From: Methylotenera mobilis 13
GTDB taxonomy: Bacteria > Pseudomonadota > Gammaproteobacteria > Burkholderiales > Methylophilaceae
DNA: 64,000 nucleotides
Direction of reading: 5' to 3'
NCBI RefSeq assembly: GCF_000384255.1
Contig: NZ_KB913035.1
Coordinates: 2,034,808 to 2,098,807, forward strand
Shown: positions 37,938-45,681 of the stretch, piece by piece
Position numbering within the stretch: position 1 is the first letter of the stretch
How the letters are laid out: every line of letters begins with the position of its first letter
The notes under the pieces: model-generated
The model's input: only the letters and a program-made list of their open reading frames with translations
What the model was told of the DNA's origin: nothing
Databases searched by the model: none
Translations under genes and position numbers: made by a program

Positions 37938-38960
37938 TTACTCTTTCTCTAACTTTAGTAAAAATTTATTTAACTCTGGCGGCATTGGTGCAATTAGCTC
38001 TAACTTCTCAGCAGTTAAAGGATGGCGAATCTTAGTCACAGATGAGTGTAAGAACATGCGCTTGAGGCCATGTTTGATTAACGCTTTATTTAAAGCAAAA
38101 TCACCATATTTATCATCGCCTACAATCGGAAAACCCAAATGTGATAGCTGCACGCGTAATTGATGTGTTCTACCAGTCACCAGTTGTGCTTCTAATAAAC
38201 TGAATTTACCCACTGCTGGGCTGTTAAAGTTCTTGAGTAAGCGAAACATAGTTTCTGAAGTTTGGCGCTCACCAAATTTGTCTTTTGAAACATCGGTGAC
38301 TACATTCACACGACGCTCACCATTAGGCAGCACATACTTCTGTAAATCCAGCACAACACGTTTTTTCGGTTCCAACCATTCGCCTTGCACCAACATCAAA
38401 TAACGTTTGTCGGTTTGATTGTTACGAATCGCTTCGTGCAATGCCACCAATGCACTTCTCTTTTTAGCCAGCATCAATACGCCTGATGTTTCTCTATCTA
38501 AGCGATGCACCAACTCCAAAAACTTAGCGCGTGGGCGCTCTAGGCGTAATTGCTCAATCACCCCACGACTAATGCCACTACCACCATGCACAGCAAAACC
38601 AGCGGCTTTATCGATGACTAGCATGGCATCATCTTCATAAATGATGGCTTGTTCAAATTTTGAAGTCACTGGCGTGGCTGATTCTGTTTTCTCAACAGCG
38701 GTTGAGCGCGTAGGCGGGACTCTGACTACATCACCCAAACTTAAGCGAAAATCTGCATTGATACGCTTTTTATTAACACGCACTTCTCCACTCCGCAAAA
38801 TGCGGTAAACGTGGCTTTTAGGAACTCCCTTTAATGTTTTGGTCAGAAAATTATCTACGCGTTGTCCCTCACTTGCCTCATCTACTGTTAAAAATGCAGC
38901 CGCAGACTCGCTCACTGTAGTGACTGGATTGCCTTGCTCATGTGTAATTAAATTGTTCAT
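37938..38960 (-). CDS. rluC: 23S rRNA pseudouridine synthase RluC
   Basis: A 340-residue RluA-family enzyme modifying U955, U2504 and U2580 of 23S rRNA by E. coli numbering. An N-terminal S4 domain (GQRVDNFLTKTLKGVPKSHVYRILRSGEVRVN) is joined to the catalytic domain with the Asp-bearing motif VHRLDRETSGVLMLAK. RTHQLRVQLSHLGFPIVGDDKYG follows near the C-terminus. It is the first gene of the four-gene minus-strand operon and divergent from rne, as in many proteobacteria. Confidence 0.94.
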   Translation of the reverse strand: MNNLITHEQGNPVTTVSESAAAFLTVDEASEGQRVDNFLTKTLKGVPKSHVYRILRSGEVRVNKKRINADFRLSLGDVVRVPPTRSTAVEKTESATPVTSKFEQAIIYEDDAMLVIDKAAGFAVHGGSGISRGVIEQLRLERPRAKFLELVHRLDRETSGVLMLAKKRSALVALHEAIRNNQTDKRYLMLVQGEWLEPKKRVVLDLQKYVLPNGERRVNVVTDVSKDKFGERQTSETMFRLLKNFNSPAVGKFSLLEAQLVTGRTHQLRVQLSHLGFPIVGDDKYGDFALNKALIKHGLKRMFLHSSVTKIRHPLTAEKLELIAPMPPELNKFLLKLEKE

Positions 38961-39494
38961 GCTTTGCTTAAATGGTTGATGTAGCTTATACTCTGCGAAT
39001 TCTTATGAATTTAACAAATTAAATCACAGTTAAATTCTTGATAAGAATACAATTATTGAATATAAATACATCTAATCAAGACAATTACTTGCACTTGATG
39101 TGTTTGTTAATAATAGTGACAACTAAATACTTGGTTAACACCGCTCGCCACATTATAAAGTAGCGGTAAGTAAAAATTAGCGCTCAAGCCGCCGCAGACA
39201 AATAAACATAAAGCGCGACTTAAAGTGAAAAGTTAAATTTGGCACATTATTTAATCAGCTCATAAGCCATTAAATAATTTAGACAAATTAGAATTTACTA
39301 AAGATAGAATTTTAACGAATTTAAGCTGCAACTGGCAGAATACTTGGCCACATTTAAGCATAAATTTAACAATAAATTTGCTTTAACGAATAAATAAACT
39401 TGTTTTGGCATGATTAATATCTGCCGAAACAATAAAACTAGACGATTCAATCTGACGCAGTCCAATTGACCGAATTGATGAATCTATATATGCA
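38961..39494. other. Long AT-rich region between divergent rluC and rne
   Basis: The distal part of a 787-bp gap. It is very AT-rich, with repeated AATTTAA-type words around 39240-39400, and should hold the rluC promoter and the start of the long rne leader. No open frame of note, terminator or tRNA was found. No promoter pair could be assigned with confidence. Confidence 0.4.
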
Positions 39495-39617
39495 GGGTGA
39501 AAGAGTACCCAAGAGGTACGGTTATCCACCCATGTCTTTTCAGTAAGACTTCGTTAATTTGCACTATTGTTACATTGCAAATCGTTAAAGGCCCTCTAGT
39601 CATCATTAACACTAGGG
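39495..39617 (+). promoter_or_regulatory. Structured 5' leader of rne (three hairpins)
   Basis: Three successive stems can be drawn. The first is nested: outer GGGTG (39495-39499) with CACCC (39527-39531), inner GTACC (39505-39509) with GGTAC (39515-39519). The second pairs ATTTGCA (39557-39563) with TGCAAAT (39576-39582). The third pairs GCCCT near 39591 with AGGGC near 39613-39617, using a small bulge. RNase E in E. coli controls its own mRNA through a structured leader, and this region could serve the same purpose. The fold is by eye only. Confidence 0.5.
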
Positions 39618-39747
39618 CTTATTTCATCTGACACATCGTGTCTTTGTTAGTATCAATTCACCACTTCCACTTTAAATACAGCTTTTTTCAGCATTGCATC
39701 ACTTTATGCATTGTGTCTGCCCGCCTTGCGACGCTTAGGAGCAAACA

Positions 39748-42492
39748 ATGAAACGCATGTTATTTAATGCAACGCAATCTGAAGAGTTACGCGTTGCGAT
39801 TGTAGATGGGCAAAAACTCATCGATTTAGATATCGAACACGCTGGTAAAGAACAACGTAAAAGCAATATTTACAAAGGTGTCATCACTCGCATCGAGCCT
39901 TCGTTAGAAGCCGCGTTTGTAGACTACGGCCAAGACCGCCACGGCTTTTTACCATTTAAAGAAGTCGCTCGTAGCTATTACAAAGATGGTGCTGATAGTC
40001 GTGCACGTATCCAGGATGCTTTAAAAGAAGGTCAAGAATTAATCGTTCAAGTAGATAAAGATGAGCGCGGCAATAAAGGCGCAGCATTGACTACTTTCAT
40101 TTCGCTAGCTGGTCGCTATTTGGTGTTAATGCCAAACAACCCACGTGGTGGCGGTGTATCACGTCGCATTGAAGGCGAAGATCGAGACGAACTACGTGAC
40201 GTATTAGCACAGCTTGAAGTACCAAAAGGTATGAGCATCATCGCCCGTACTGCTGGTATTGGCCGCAACGCAGAAGAGCTACAATGGGATTTAAACTACC
40301 TCACACAGTTATGGTCTGCCATTGATGGTGCCTCTGCCATGCAAGCAGGCGCATACTTAATCTACCAAGAAGGCAGCTTAGTGATTCGCGCTATCCGCGA
40401 TTACTTTAGCTCAGATATTGGTGAGATTTTAATCGATACACCAGACATTCACGAACAAGCAGTACAGTTTATGAACCACGTAATGCCAAGCAATGTGGCA
40501 CGTGTTAAATTGTACCAAGATGAAATTCCTCTGTTCACACGTTTCCAGATTGAACACCAAATTGAATCAGCGTTTGCACGTGAAGTGCGCTTGCCATCTG
40601 GCGGCGCAATTGTGATTGACCATACAGAAGCTTTGGTTTCTGTAGACGTTAACTCTGGCCGTGCAACACGTGGTAGTGATATTGAAAACACTGCGTTCAA
40701 CACTAACTTAGAAGCTGCTGAAGAAGTGGCTCGTCAACTACGCTTACGTGACTTAGGTGGCTTGGTCGTGATTGACTTTATTGACATGGAAAATCAGCGT
40801 AATCAACGTGAAGTTGAAAACGCACTCCGTGATGCATTACATGCAGACCGTGCGCGTGTTCAAACAGGCAAGATCTCACGTTTTGGCTTACTTGAGCTAT
40901 CACGTCAACGTTTACGCCCTAGTTTAGGTGAAACTAACCACATTCCTTGCCCACGTTGCCACGGCACTGGACACATTCGCGGTATTGAATCAACTGCGCT
41001 ACATATCTTACGTATCACTCAAGAAGATGCGATGAAAGAAAACAGTGCAATTATTCAAGTGCAATTACCAGTTGAAGTAGCTACATTCTTACTCAATGAA
41101 AAACGTGCTGATATCCATAAGATTGAAGAGCGCATGGGTGTAGAAGTTGTGTTGATTCCAAACATCCATCTTGAAACGCCGAATTACAATATCATTCGTA
41201 TCAAGCATGATGACGTTAACGAAGATACCAGCAAAGCCAGTTATCAAATGGTAGAGCTACCTTCAGAAACAACGTATGTAACAAAAGCGGCTGAAGAAGC
41301 GAAAGCGGTAAAACCTGTTGCTGCGGTTAAAGGCATTACACCAACAGCACCAGCACCAATGTCAGTTGAAAAGGTTGAGCCTAAAGTATCTCTATTTGCG
41401 AAAATCAAAAAATTCTTCGGTTTAGGTGAAAAGTCAGAGGCTGAAAAAGCTGCTGATAAATCTAGTGATGGACGCCGTGATCATCCTCGCAACAACCGCA
41501 ACCGTAACGAGCGTAATCGTAACCGTAACGAGCGTAATCGTAACGAACGTGGTGATAAAAATGTAAACCAAGAGCGCGCGCCAAAAAATGCTGATCAAAA
41601 AACGCAAGACTCTCGTCAAACTGAGGTGAAGCCACAAGAGCAACGTCAGCCAAAACCACAGCAGCAACGTAGTGACAATCAACGTCATGACAACAAAAAC
41701 CAAGAGTCAGTGCGTAACGTTGCACAGGCAAATACAGGTGAGGTTTCTGCAAATGAATCTACAGAACAACGTAGCGAACGCAGTAGTCGTCGTAACCGTA
41801 ACAACCGTCGCAATCGCCGTGATCGTGATGAAAATGCTACACGCGACAACACCCGCACATTTGTTCCAAACGATGAGATCAACACTACTGCACCAACAAG
41901 CGCAGCTGAAGGTACTAATGCACCTAAGAGTGTTGAGCCAACCGTTGCAGTAACAAGCAACCACGTAACAACTAAAGCTGACATTACACCTGCAAACGCA
42001 GCAGCAGAAAAAGCGCCTGTAACAGCCGTGCAAGAGACAGAAACAAAAGCAAAAGAAGCTAGTGCTCAAGAGAACGTACCAGCGAATGTTGTGAATAGCA
42101 CAGAAGTTACGGTATCAGAATCTGCACCTGTGGAAAAAGAAACTAAAAAATCTAAAACACAAAGAAATACTGCCAATAAATCAGCATCAAATAATAAAGA
42201 TGCTGTGGCTAGTGAGAGCCAGCCTGCAGATGCAAATGTTGCAGAAGTTTCTGAAAGCAAGACTGAGAAGAAGCGTCCAGCTCGCCCACGTAAAGCAAAA
42301 GCTGAACCAAAGAAAGTAGACCTAACAGACTCAGGCTTACAATTGGTTGAAACGAAAGCAGATGCGACCAAAGTAATAGCACCGGCTGAAGTTGAAAAAC
42401 GCACTGCTCGCAAACCAGCATCTTGGCAGAAAGAGCAAAAAGCAGAGACTAGCAATGAGCCTCTTGTGATGGTGGAAACTCAGAATAAATAA
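39748..42492 (+). CDS. rne: Ribonuclease E
   Basis: A 914-residue endoribonuclease and degradosome scaffold. The N-terminal half has the S1 domain (IYKGVITRIEPSLEAAFVDYG), the 5'-sensor/RNase H-like part and the DNase I-like catalytic part with VDVNSGRATRG and LVVIDFIDM. The Zn-link is CPRCHGTGHI. After about residue 510 the protein becomes low-complexity: an Arg/Asn block around 575-600, a second near 680, then Ala/Glu/Lys/Val-rich tails. These are typical of the RNA- and partner-binding scaffold. TTAGGAG lies six bases before the ATG. It is monocistronic, between the structured leader and a strong terminator. Confidence 0.96.
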   Translation: MKRMLFNATQSEELRVAIVDGQKLIDLDIEHAGKEQRKSNIYKGVITRIEPSLEAAFVDYGQDRHGFLPFKEVARSYYKDGADSRARIQDALKEGQELIVQVDKDERGNKGAALTTFISLAGRYLVLMPNNPRGGGVSRRIEGEDRDELRDVLAQLEVPKGMSIIARTAGIGRNAEELQWDLNYLTQLWSAIDGASAMQAGAYLIYQEGSLVIRAIRDYFSSDIGEILIDTPDIHEQAVQFMNHVMPSNVARVKLYQDEIPLFTRFQIEHQIESAFAREVRLPSGGAIVIDHTEALVSVDVNSGRATRGSDIENTAFNTNLEAAEEVARQLRLRDLGGLVVIDFIDMENQRNQREVENALRDALHADRARVQTGKISRFGLLELSRQRLRPSLGETNHIPCPRCHGTGHIRGIESTALHILRITQEDAMKENSAIIQVQLPVEVATFLLNEKRADIHKIEERMGVEVVLIPNIHLETPNYNIIRIKHDDVNEDTSKASYQMVELPSETTYVTKAAEEAKAVKPVAAVKGITPTAPAPMSVEKVEPKVSLFAKIKKFFGLGEKSEAEKAADKSSDGRRDHPRNNRNRNERNRNRNERNRNERGDKNVNQERAPKNADQKTQDSRQTEVKPQEQRQPKPQQQRSDNQRHDNKNQESVRNVAQANTGEVSANESTEQRSERSSRRNRNNRRNRRDRDENATRDNTRTFVPNDEINTTAPTSAAEGTNAPKSVEPTVAVTSNHVTTKADITPANAAAEKAPVTAVQETETKAKEASAQENVPANVVNSTEVTVSESAPVEKETKKSKTQRNTANKSASNNKDAVASESQPADANVAEVSESKTEKKRPARPRKAKAEPKKVDLTDSGLQLVETKADATKVIAPAEVEKRTARKPASWQKEQKAETSNEPLVMVETQNK

Positions 42493-42520
42493 TTCAATTA
42501 TTTTAATCACCACATAGCAT

Positions 42521-42558
42521 AAAAACATAAAGCCCGATTTATCGGGCTTTATGTTTTT
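42521..42558. terminator. Perfect 18-bp palindromic terminator after rne
   Basis: AAAAACATAAAGCCCGAT (42521-42538) and its exact complement (42541-42558) are separated by TT. The stem carries a GC core flanked by A/T ends, giving a T run on either strand, so it can stop transcription from both directions. Confidence 0.85.
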
Positions 42559-42755
42559 ATGTAGCAGGTAAATACATACTTGAAACATCATCAAAATTTG
42601 TAAACAACATGCTTGAAAGGCGCTTAAAATATACAAAATGCAATAATCTATTTACAAATTGCAAGCAAAAAATCATCAAAATCAGCTGATTTTTTATAAA
42701 AAATGGTTGACTTATTCACACTATTCTAATGTTTACTACTTAGTCTCTAAAAAAC

Positions 42756-42799
42756 CTATATAAATCAATGTTAAAAACATAAGCGATTGATTTATATAG
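42756..42799. repeat. 14-bp perfect AT-rich inverted repeat
   Basis: CTATATAAATCAAT (42756-42769) and ATTGATTTATATAG (42786-42799) are separated by 16 nt. It lies between the rne terminator and the end of cheZ. It is too AT-rich for a typical terminator; a protein-binding site is possible, but nothing identifies the binder. Confidence 0.4.
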
Positions 42800-42824
42800 A
42801 TTAAATTTTTAGTACAAAGATTAA

Positions 42825-42840
42825 GCTTTTCGAAAAAAGC
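42825..42840 (-). terminator. Short UUCG-loop hairpin after cheZ
   Basis: On the minus strand GCTTTT and AAAAGC close a TTCG tetraloop, followed by TTAATCTTTG. It is downstream of the cheZ stop and could end the chemotaxis operon, though the stem is short and AT-rich. Confidence 0.35.
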
Positions 42841-42887
42841 CTTATAAATTGGTAAGTTACATATAATAGCCACAAGTAATCACAGAG

Positions 42888-42910
42888 TTATCCACAGATT
42901 TTGTGGAATA
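42888..42910. other. DnaA-box-like TTATCCACA with imperfect inverted partner
   Basis: TTATCCACA at 42888-42896 is an exact consensus DnaA box. TGTGGAATA at 42902-42910 is its inverted form with mismatches at the end. A single such site is expected by chance in a genome of this composition, but the same core recurs in the 60-bp repeats near 62.0 and 63.3 kb. Confidence 0.4.
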
Positions 42911-42985
42911 CATATTGATCAGCAAATATATGAACGTAGCGGCAATAAATGTAACTGTGAGTGACTGCTTTATTTGTAGAGATGC

Positions 42986-43645
42986 CTAAAAACCAAGACT
43001 CTCTAAGAGCCCATCAACTTCAGACTGATTAATGTTAGTTTCGCTTACATCTTGAGTGGATAGTGTCTGCTGATGATTTAAATTAGGATGATTTTCAATA
43101 TTGACAGTAGAGAAGTCAACTAAAACCTGCAACAACTGCTTTTCCATTTCATTGATTAACTGCGTGATTTTCTTAATGACTTGTCCTGTGAGGTCCTGAA
43201 AATCTTGAGCCATCATAATCTCAAGGAGAATAGCTTTCGTATCATTTGCCCCTTGATCCAAGTGTTGCAAATGTTTGACCGTTTGCTCAGCAACCAGATT
43301 GTATTCACTTTTTAATGAAGGATGACTCAACACAGTTTGCCATTGTTTAACTAACAAGGCCGTACGATCAGTTAAATCGTCTTGTATTGGTATCGCTTTA
43401 TCAGTTGCATTTAATACACGTTCAGCTGCTTGCTCTGTCATTGTTGAGAGGTAATTAAGTCTATCTCTAGTATCTGGAATATCTCGTGCAACCTGCTCCA
43501 AAATTTGACTCAGGCCCAAAGCAGCCATCGTGTCATGTAGAGCTCTGGCAATGTGACCTACTCTATTTAAAATATTTGTATCAGGGTTAGCACTTTGAAT
43601 TAAGTCCAAATTAGCGATAACGGTTTCTGTATGATTAACAATCAT
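42986..43645 (-). CDS. cheZ: CheY-P phosphatase CheZ
   Basis: A 219-residue helical protein that dephosphorylates CheY-P. The catalytic segment [17 protein letters not shown], with the conserved Gln that attacks phospho-CheY, is intact. A long-hairpin dimer layout is predicted, and the C-terminal CheY-binding helix ends [11 protein letters not shown]. Its ATG overlaps the cheY stop (ATGA), so the two are translationally coupled. It is the last gene of the chemotaxis run. Confidence 0.93.
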   Translation of the reverse strand: MIVNHTETVIANLDLIQSANPDTNILNRVGHIARALHDTMAALGLSQILEQVARDIPDTRDRLNYLSTMTEQAAERVLNATDKAIPIQDDLTDRTALLVKQWQTVLSHPSLKSEYNLVAEQTVKHLQHLDQGANDTKAILLEIMMAQDFQDLTGQVIKKITQLINEMEKQLLQVLVDFSTVNIENHPNLNHQQTLSTQDVSETNINQSEVDGLLESLGF

Positions 43646-44049
43646 ATCGCTTCTGCCACTTTATGGATTCTTTCAAATATTTTGGATATTTTTTCGTCTA
43701 ATATTTGTGCTGAGAATGGCTTAACAACATAGCCGTTGGCACCTGCTTTCGCTGCCATTAAAATATTTTCTTTCTTCGCCTCTGCTGTCACCATGAGTAC
43801 TGGTAAATGATTAATATCACGATCTGCACGAACATTTTGCAATAGTGTTAAACCATCCATGTTAGGCATATTCCAATCGGTGATAAGGAAATCATAAGTC
43901 CCACTTTGAAGCTTACGCCAGGCAGCAACGCCATCTTCAGCCTCATCCAAATTTGTATATCCGATTTCTTTTAGTAAATTCATCACAATTCTTCGCATGG
44001 TGGAAAAGTCATCCACTACAAGAATTTTCACATTTGGTTTACTGTCCAT
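43642..44049 (-). CDS. cheY: Chemotaxis response regulator CheY
   Basis: A 135-residue single receiver domain. The acidic pair is D13/D14, the phosphoacceptor D58 ([13 protein letters not shown]), the switch Thr T88 and the Lys K110 (VVKPF). The motif [15 protein letters not shown] and the tight link to cheZ mark it as the motor-binding CheY of a flagellar system. The ATG at 44049 gives the usual N-terminus; an earlier ATG at 44061 adds four residues. Neither has a clear ribosome site, and the small upstream gene overlaps the start by 11 bp, so translation probably depends on coupling. Confidence 0.92.
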   Translation of the reverse strand: MDSKPNVKILVVDDFSTMRRIVMNLLKEIGYTNLDEAEDGVAAWRKLQSGTYDFLITDWNMPNMDGLTLLQNVRADRDINHLPVLMVTAEAKKENILMAAKAGANGYVVKPFSAQILDEKISKIFERIHKVAEAI

Positions 44050-44251
44050 GCAAAGTACCATTAACGTTGTTAGTCATAACCATATGAGAATTAATAGAAA
44101 AATTAGATGTTAATTCCCACTCGATGTGAGTATCTTCTAAATCATCTTCATGAACTCCATCAATGAAGATATTTAAACTAGGCCTACCTTCAGAAAACTG
44201 ATTTCGTCGACTTGTACAGATTATTTGTTCCATGATGAAAGATGAATGCAT
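44039..44251 (-). CDS. Small uncharacterised protein upstream of cheY
   Basis: A 70-residue frame, acidic in the middle ([16 protein letters not shown]). AAGG lies seven bases before the first ATG, and the frame ends inside the start of cheY. I do not recognise it. Its place in a compact same-strand run, 42 bp after the preceding gene and overlapping the next, supports a real gene or at least a leader peptide for cheY. Confidence 0.5.
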   Translation of the reverse strand: MHSSFIMEQIICTSRRNQFSEGRPSLNIFIDGVHEDDLEDTHIEWELTSNFSINSHMVMTNNVNGTLHGQ

Positions 44252-44293
44252 TTAACGCCTTAAATTTTAACTAGCTGGTCTATCGTTTAACTT

Positions 44294-44668
44294 CTAATGT
44301 GTTGTTTCGCGATCATTTGAACGCAATTCTGCCTGTAAAAAACTTATAATTGCCTTTAGCTTCTGTACATGTTCAAAACTCACTGAGTTGTTAGACTGAT
44401 GTATATTGACTAATATGGACTCTGATAACGCAAAAGTACGTGCGATATGCGTCTGAGATAGCTCCGTCGAATAGACTATTGCTGCAATTTCCAACATCAA
44501 GCGAATTACATTCACTATTGCATCTAATTCATGCATCTCATCATCTGACACGTCTTCAAGCATGAGCAACTCAGCCTGAGCTAGCAACAACTCGGTTTCT
44601 GATAAAAAAACCTCGTAAGTTTCCTCAATAACAACTTCATTTATCTGATGACTTGCTGTCAGCAACAT
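44294..44668 (-). CDS. Small helical protein resembling a CheA P1/Hpt domain without its histidine (B)
   Basis: A 124-residue, acidic, all-helical protein. An excellent ribosome site (TTAGGAG six bases before ATG) supports translation. The pattern EVFLSETELLLAQAELLMLE followed by LDAIVNVIRLMLEIAA and a helix ending SILVNIHQ can be laid over the P1 domain of CheA (FxxEAxELLxxxExxLLxL, then AIFRAAHSIKGGAG). At the phospho-His place there is R56, and the KG motif is absent. By-eye homology only. It is next to a similar protein encoded at 44735-45166. Confidence 0.6.
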   Translation of the reverse strand: MLLTASHQINEVVIEETYEVFLSETELLLAQAELLMLEDVSDDEMHELDAIVNVIRLMLEIAAIVYSTELSQTHIARTFALSESILVNIHQSNNSVSFEHVQKLKAIISFLQAELRSNDRETTH

Positions 44669-44734
44669 TACGCACTCCTAACTAAATTTAATGGCGTAAC
44701 TAAAAATAATTTATCTCATTAAATTTAGTTAAAA

Positions 44735-45166
44735 TTATTTCGTTACTTGACTCAACTCATGATTAAGTAACGTTTGAATAAAGTTAAGATGCTCATCATC
44801 CACAGGAGTATCAAAGCACAAACTATCCAATTGCATTTTTAATGCATCATTCACTTTTATCAGATTACTAATACGTGATTGCGTTAATATCAATTTATTT
44901 TCAATCATCTTCATAAGTAAAAATTCTAAAATAAATGTCATTTCAGTCACGTCATCAAAACTACATAAGGTACTGCCAATCCTGATTATCTTTGTGTTTC
45001 TTAAAATCGCATCCAAGTACTTTAGATGCTCTGTGTTACTGTTGATGTAATGATCGAAGCTCAACGCTAAATTGATTAAAGACGCTGATATTTCTGCTAA
45101 ACCACTTTCTGCAACATTGAAAAACTTACGATGACCTTCTTTAATATAACGCTGACTATCTATCAC
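44735..45166 (-). CDS. Small helical protein resembling a CheA P1/Hpt domain without its histidine (A)
   Basis: A 143-residue, probably all-helical protein. KFFNVAESGLAEISASLINL, then YLDAILRNTKIIRIGSTLCSF and ILEFLLMKMIENKLILTQSRI, follow the spacing of CheA P1 (helices A, B with the phospho-His, C and D). The residue at the His position is K59, followed by I-I-R instead of S-I-K-G. It could therefore dock kinase or receiver domains but not carry phosphate. The start is GTG at 45166, with GGAG ten bases upstream. It sits between a CheY-like receiver and the second such protein. Confidence 0.6.
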   Translation of the reverse strand: MIDSQRYIKEGHRKFFNVAESGLAEISASLINLALSFDHYINSNTEHLKYLDAILRNTKIIRIGSTLCSFDDVTEMTFILEFLLMKMIENKLILTQSRISNLIKVNDALKMQLDSLCFDTPVDDEHLNFIQTLLNHELSQVTK

Positions 45167-45218
45167 CTATATAGCACTCCGTTTTCATGCAAATTCACAA
45201 AATAACCGTCTATAAAAA

Positions 45219-45587
45219 TTAAGACCCAATCACCTTTTGCACAACATTCACTAGTTGCTCTGGATGAAAAGGCTTCACTATCCATCCATTTGCTCCAGCG
45301 GCCTTACCTTCGCTTTTCATTTCAACGCTAGATTCTGTCGTCAACATTAGAATTGGCACTGTTTGGTAAGAGCCTAGCTCACGTAGCTTTCTAATGAGAG
45401 TTAAGCCATCCATCACTGGCATATTATGGTCAGTCAATACAAGGTCTACCGTTTTCACCTTTGCCTTATCTAAGCCATCTTGCCCATCTACGGCTTGCAC
45501 GACCATGTAACCTGCTTGCTCAAGACTAAATGCAACCATTTTTCGTAAAGAGCCTGAATCATCTACAGCTAAAATTGTTTTGGTCAT
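45219..45587 (-). CDS. CheY-like single-domain response regulator
   Basis: A 122-residue receiver with all key residues: D9/D10, phosphoacceptor D53 (LVLTDHNMPVMDG), T83 and K105 (WIVKPFHP). The TTESS and KAAGANGWIVKPF text is typical of a second CheY class often paired with receptors carrying PAS domains. It is directly after the receptor gene and before the two P1-like genes. Confidence 0.9.
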   Translation of the reverse strand: MTKTILAVDDSGSLRKMVAFSLEQAGYMVVQAVDGQDGLDKAKVKTVDLVLTDHNMPVMDGLTLIRKLRELGSYQTVPILMLTTESSVEMKSEGKAAGANGWIVKPFHPEQLVNVVQKVIGS

Positions 45588-45681
45588 CGATATACCCCAG
45601 TCTCTCTATTTGATGTTATTTATAAAGTTTGCAAAGTTTTTAATCGCTTAAATTTCAATTATCTTTATAGATAACTGATAC

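Noticed and set aside
38961-39747. A tRNA or known riboswitch in the rne leader
   Set aside because: No T-loop (GTTCRAN) or cloverleaf could be drawn, and none of the riboswitch cores I know was found.
41434-42455. Several long minus-strand frames antisense to the 3' half of rne
   Set aside because: They are low-complexity shadows of the Arg/Asn- and Ala/Glu-rich tail of RNase E and have no ribosome sites or family resemblance.
42888-42910. Chromosomal replication origin
   Set aside because: Only one exact DnaA box is present, with no dnaA/dnaN/rpmH context and no cluster of boxes.
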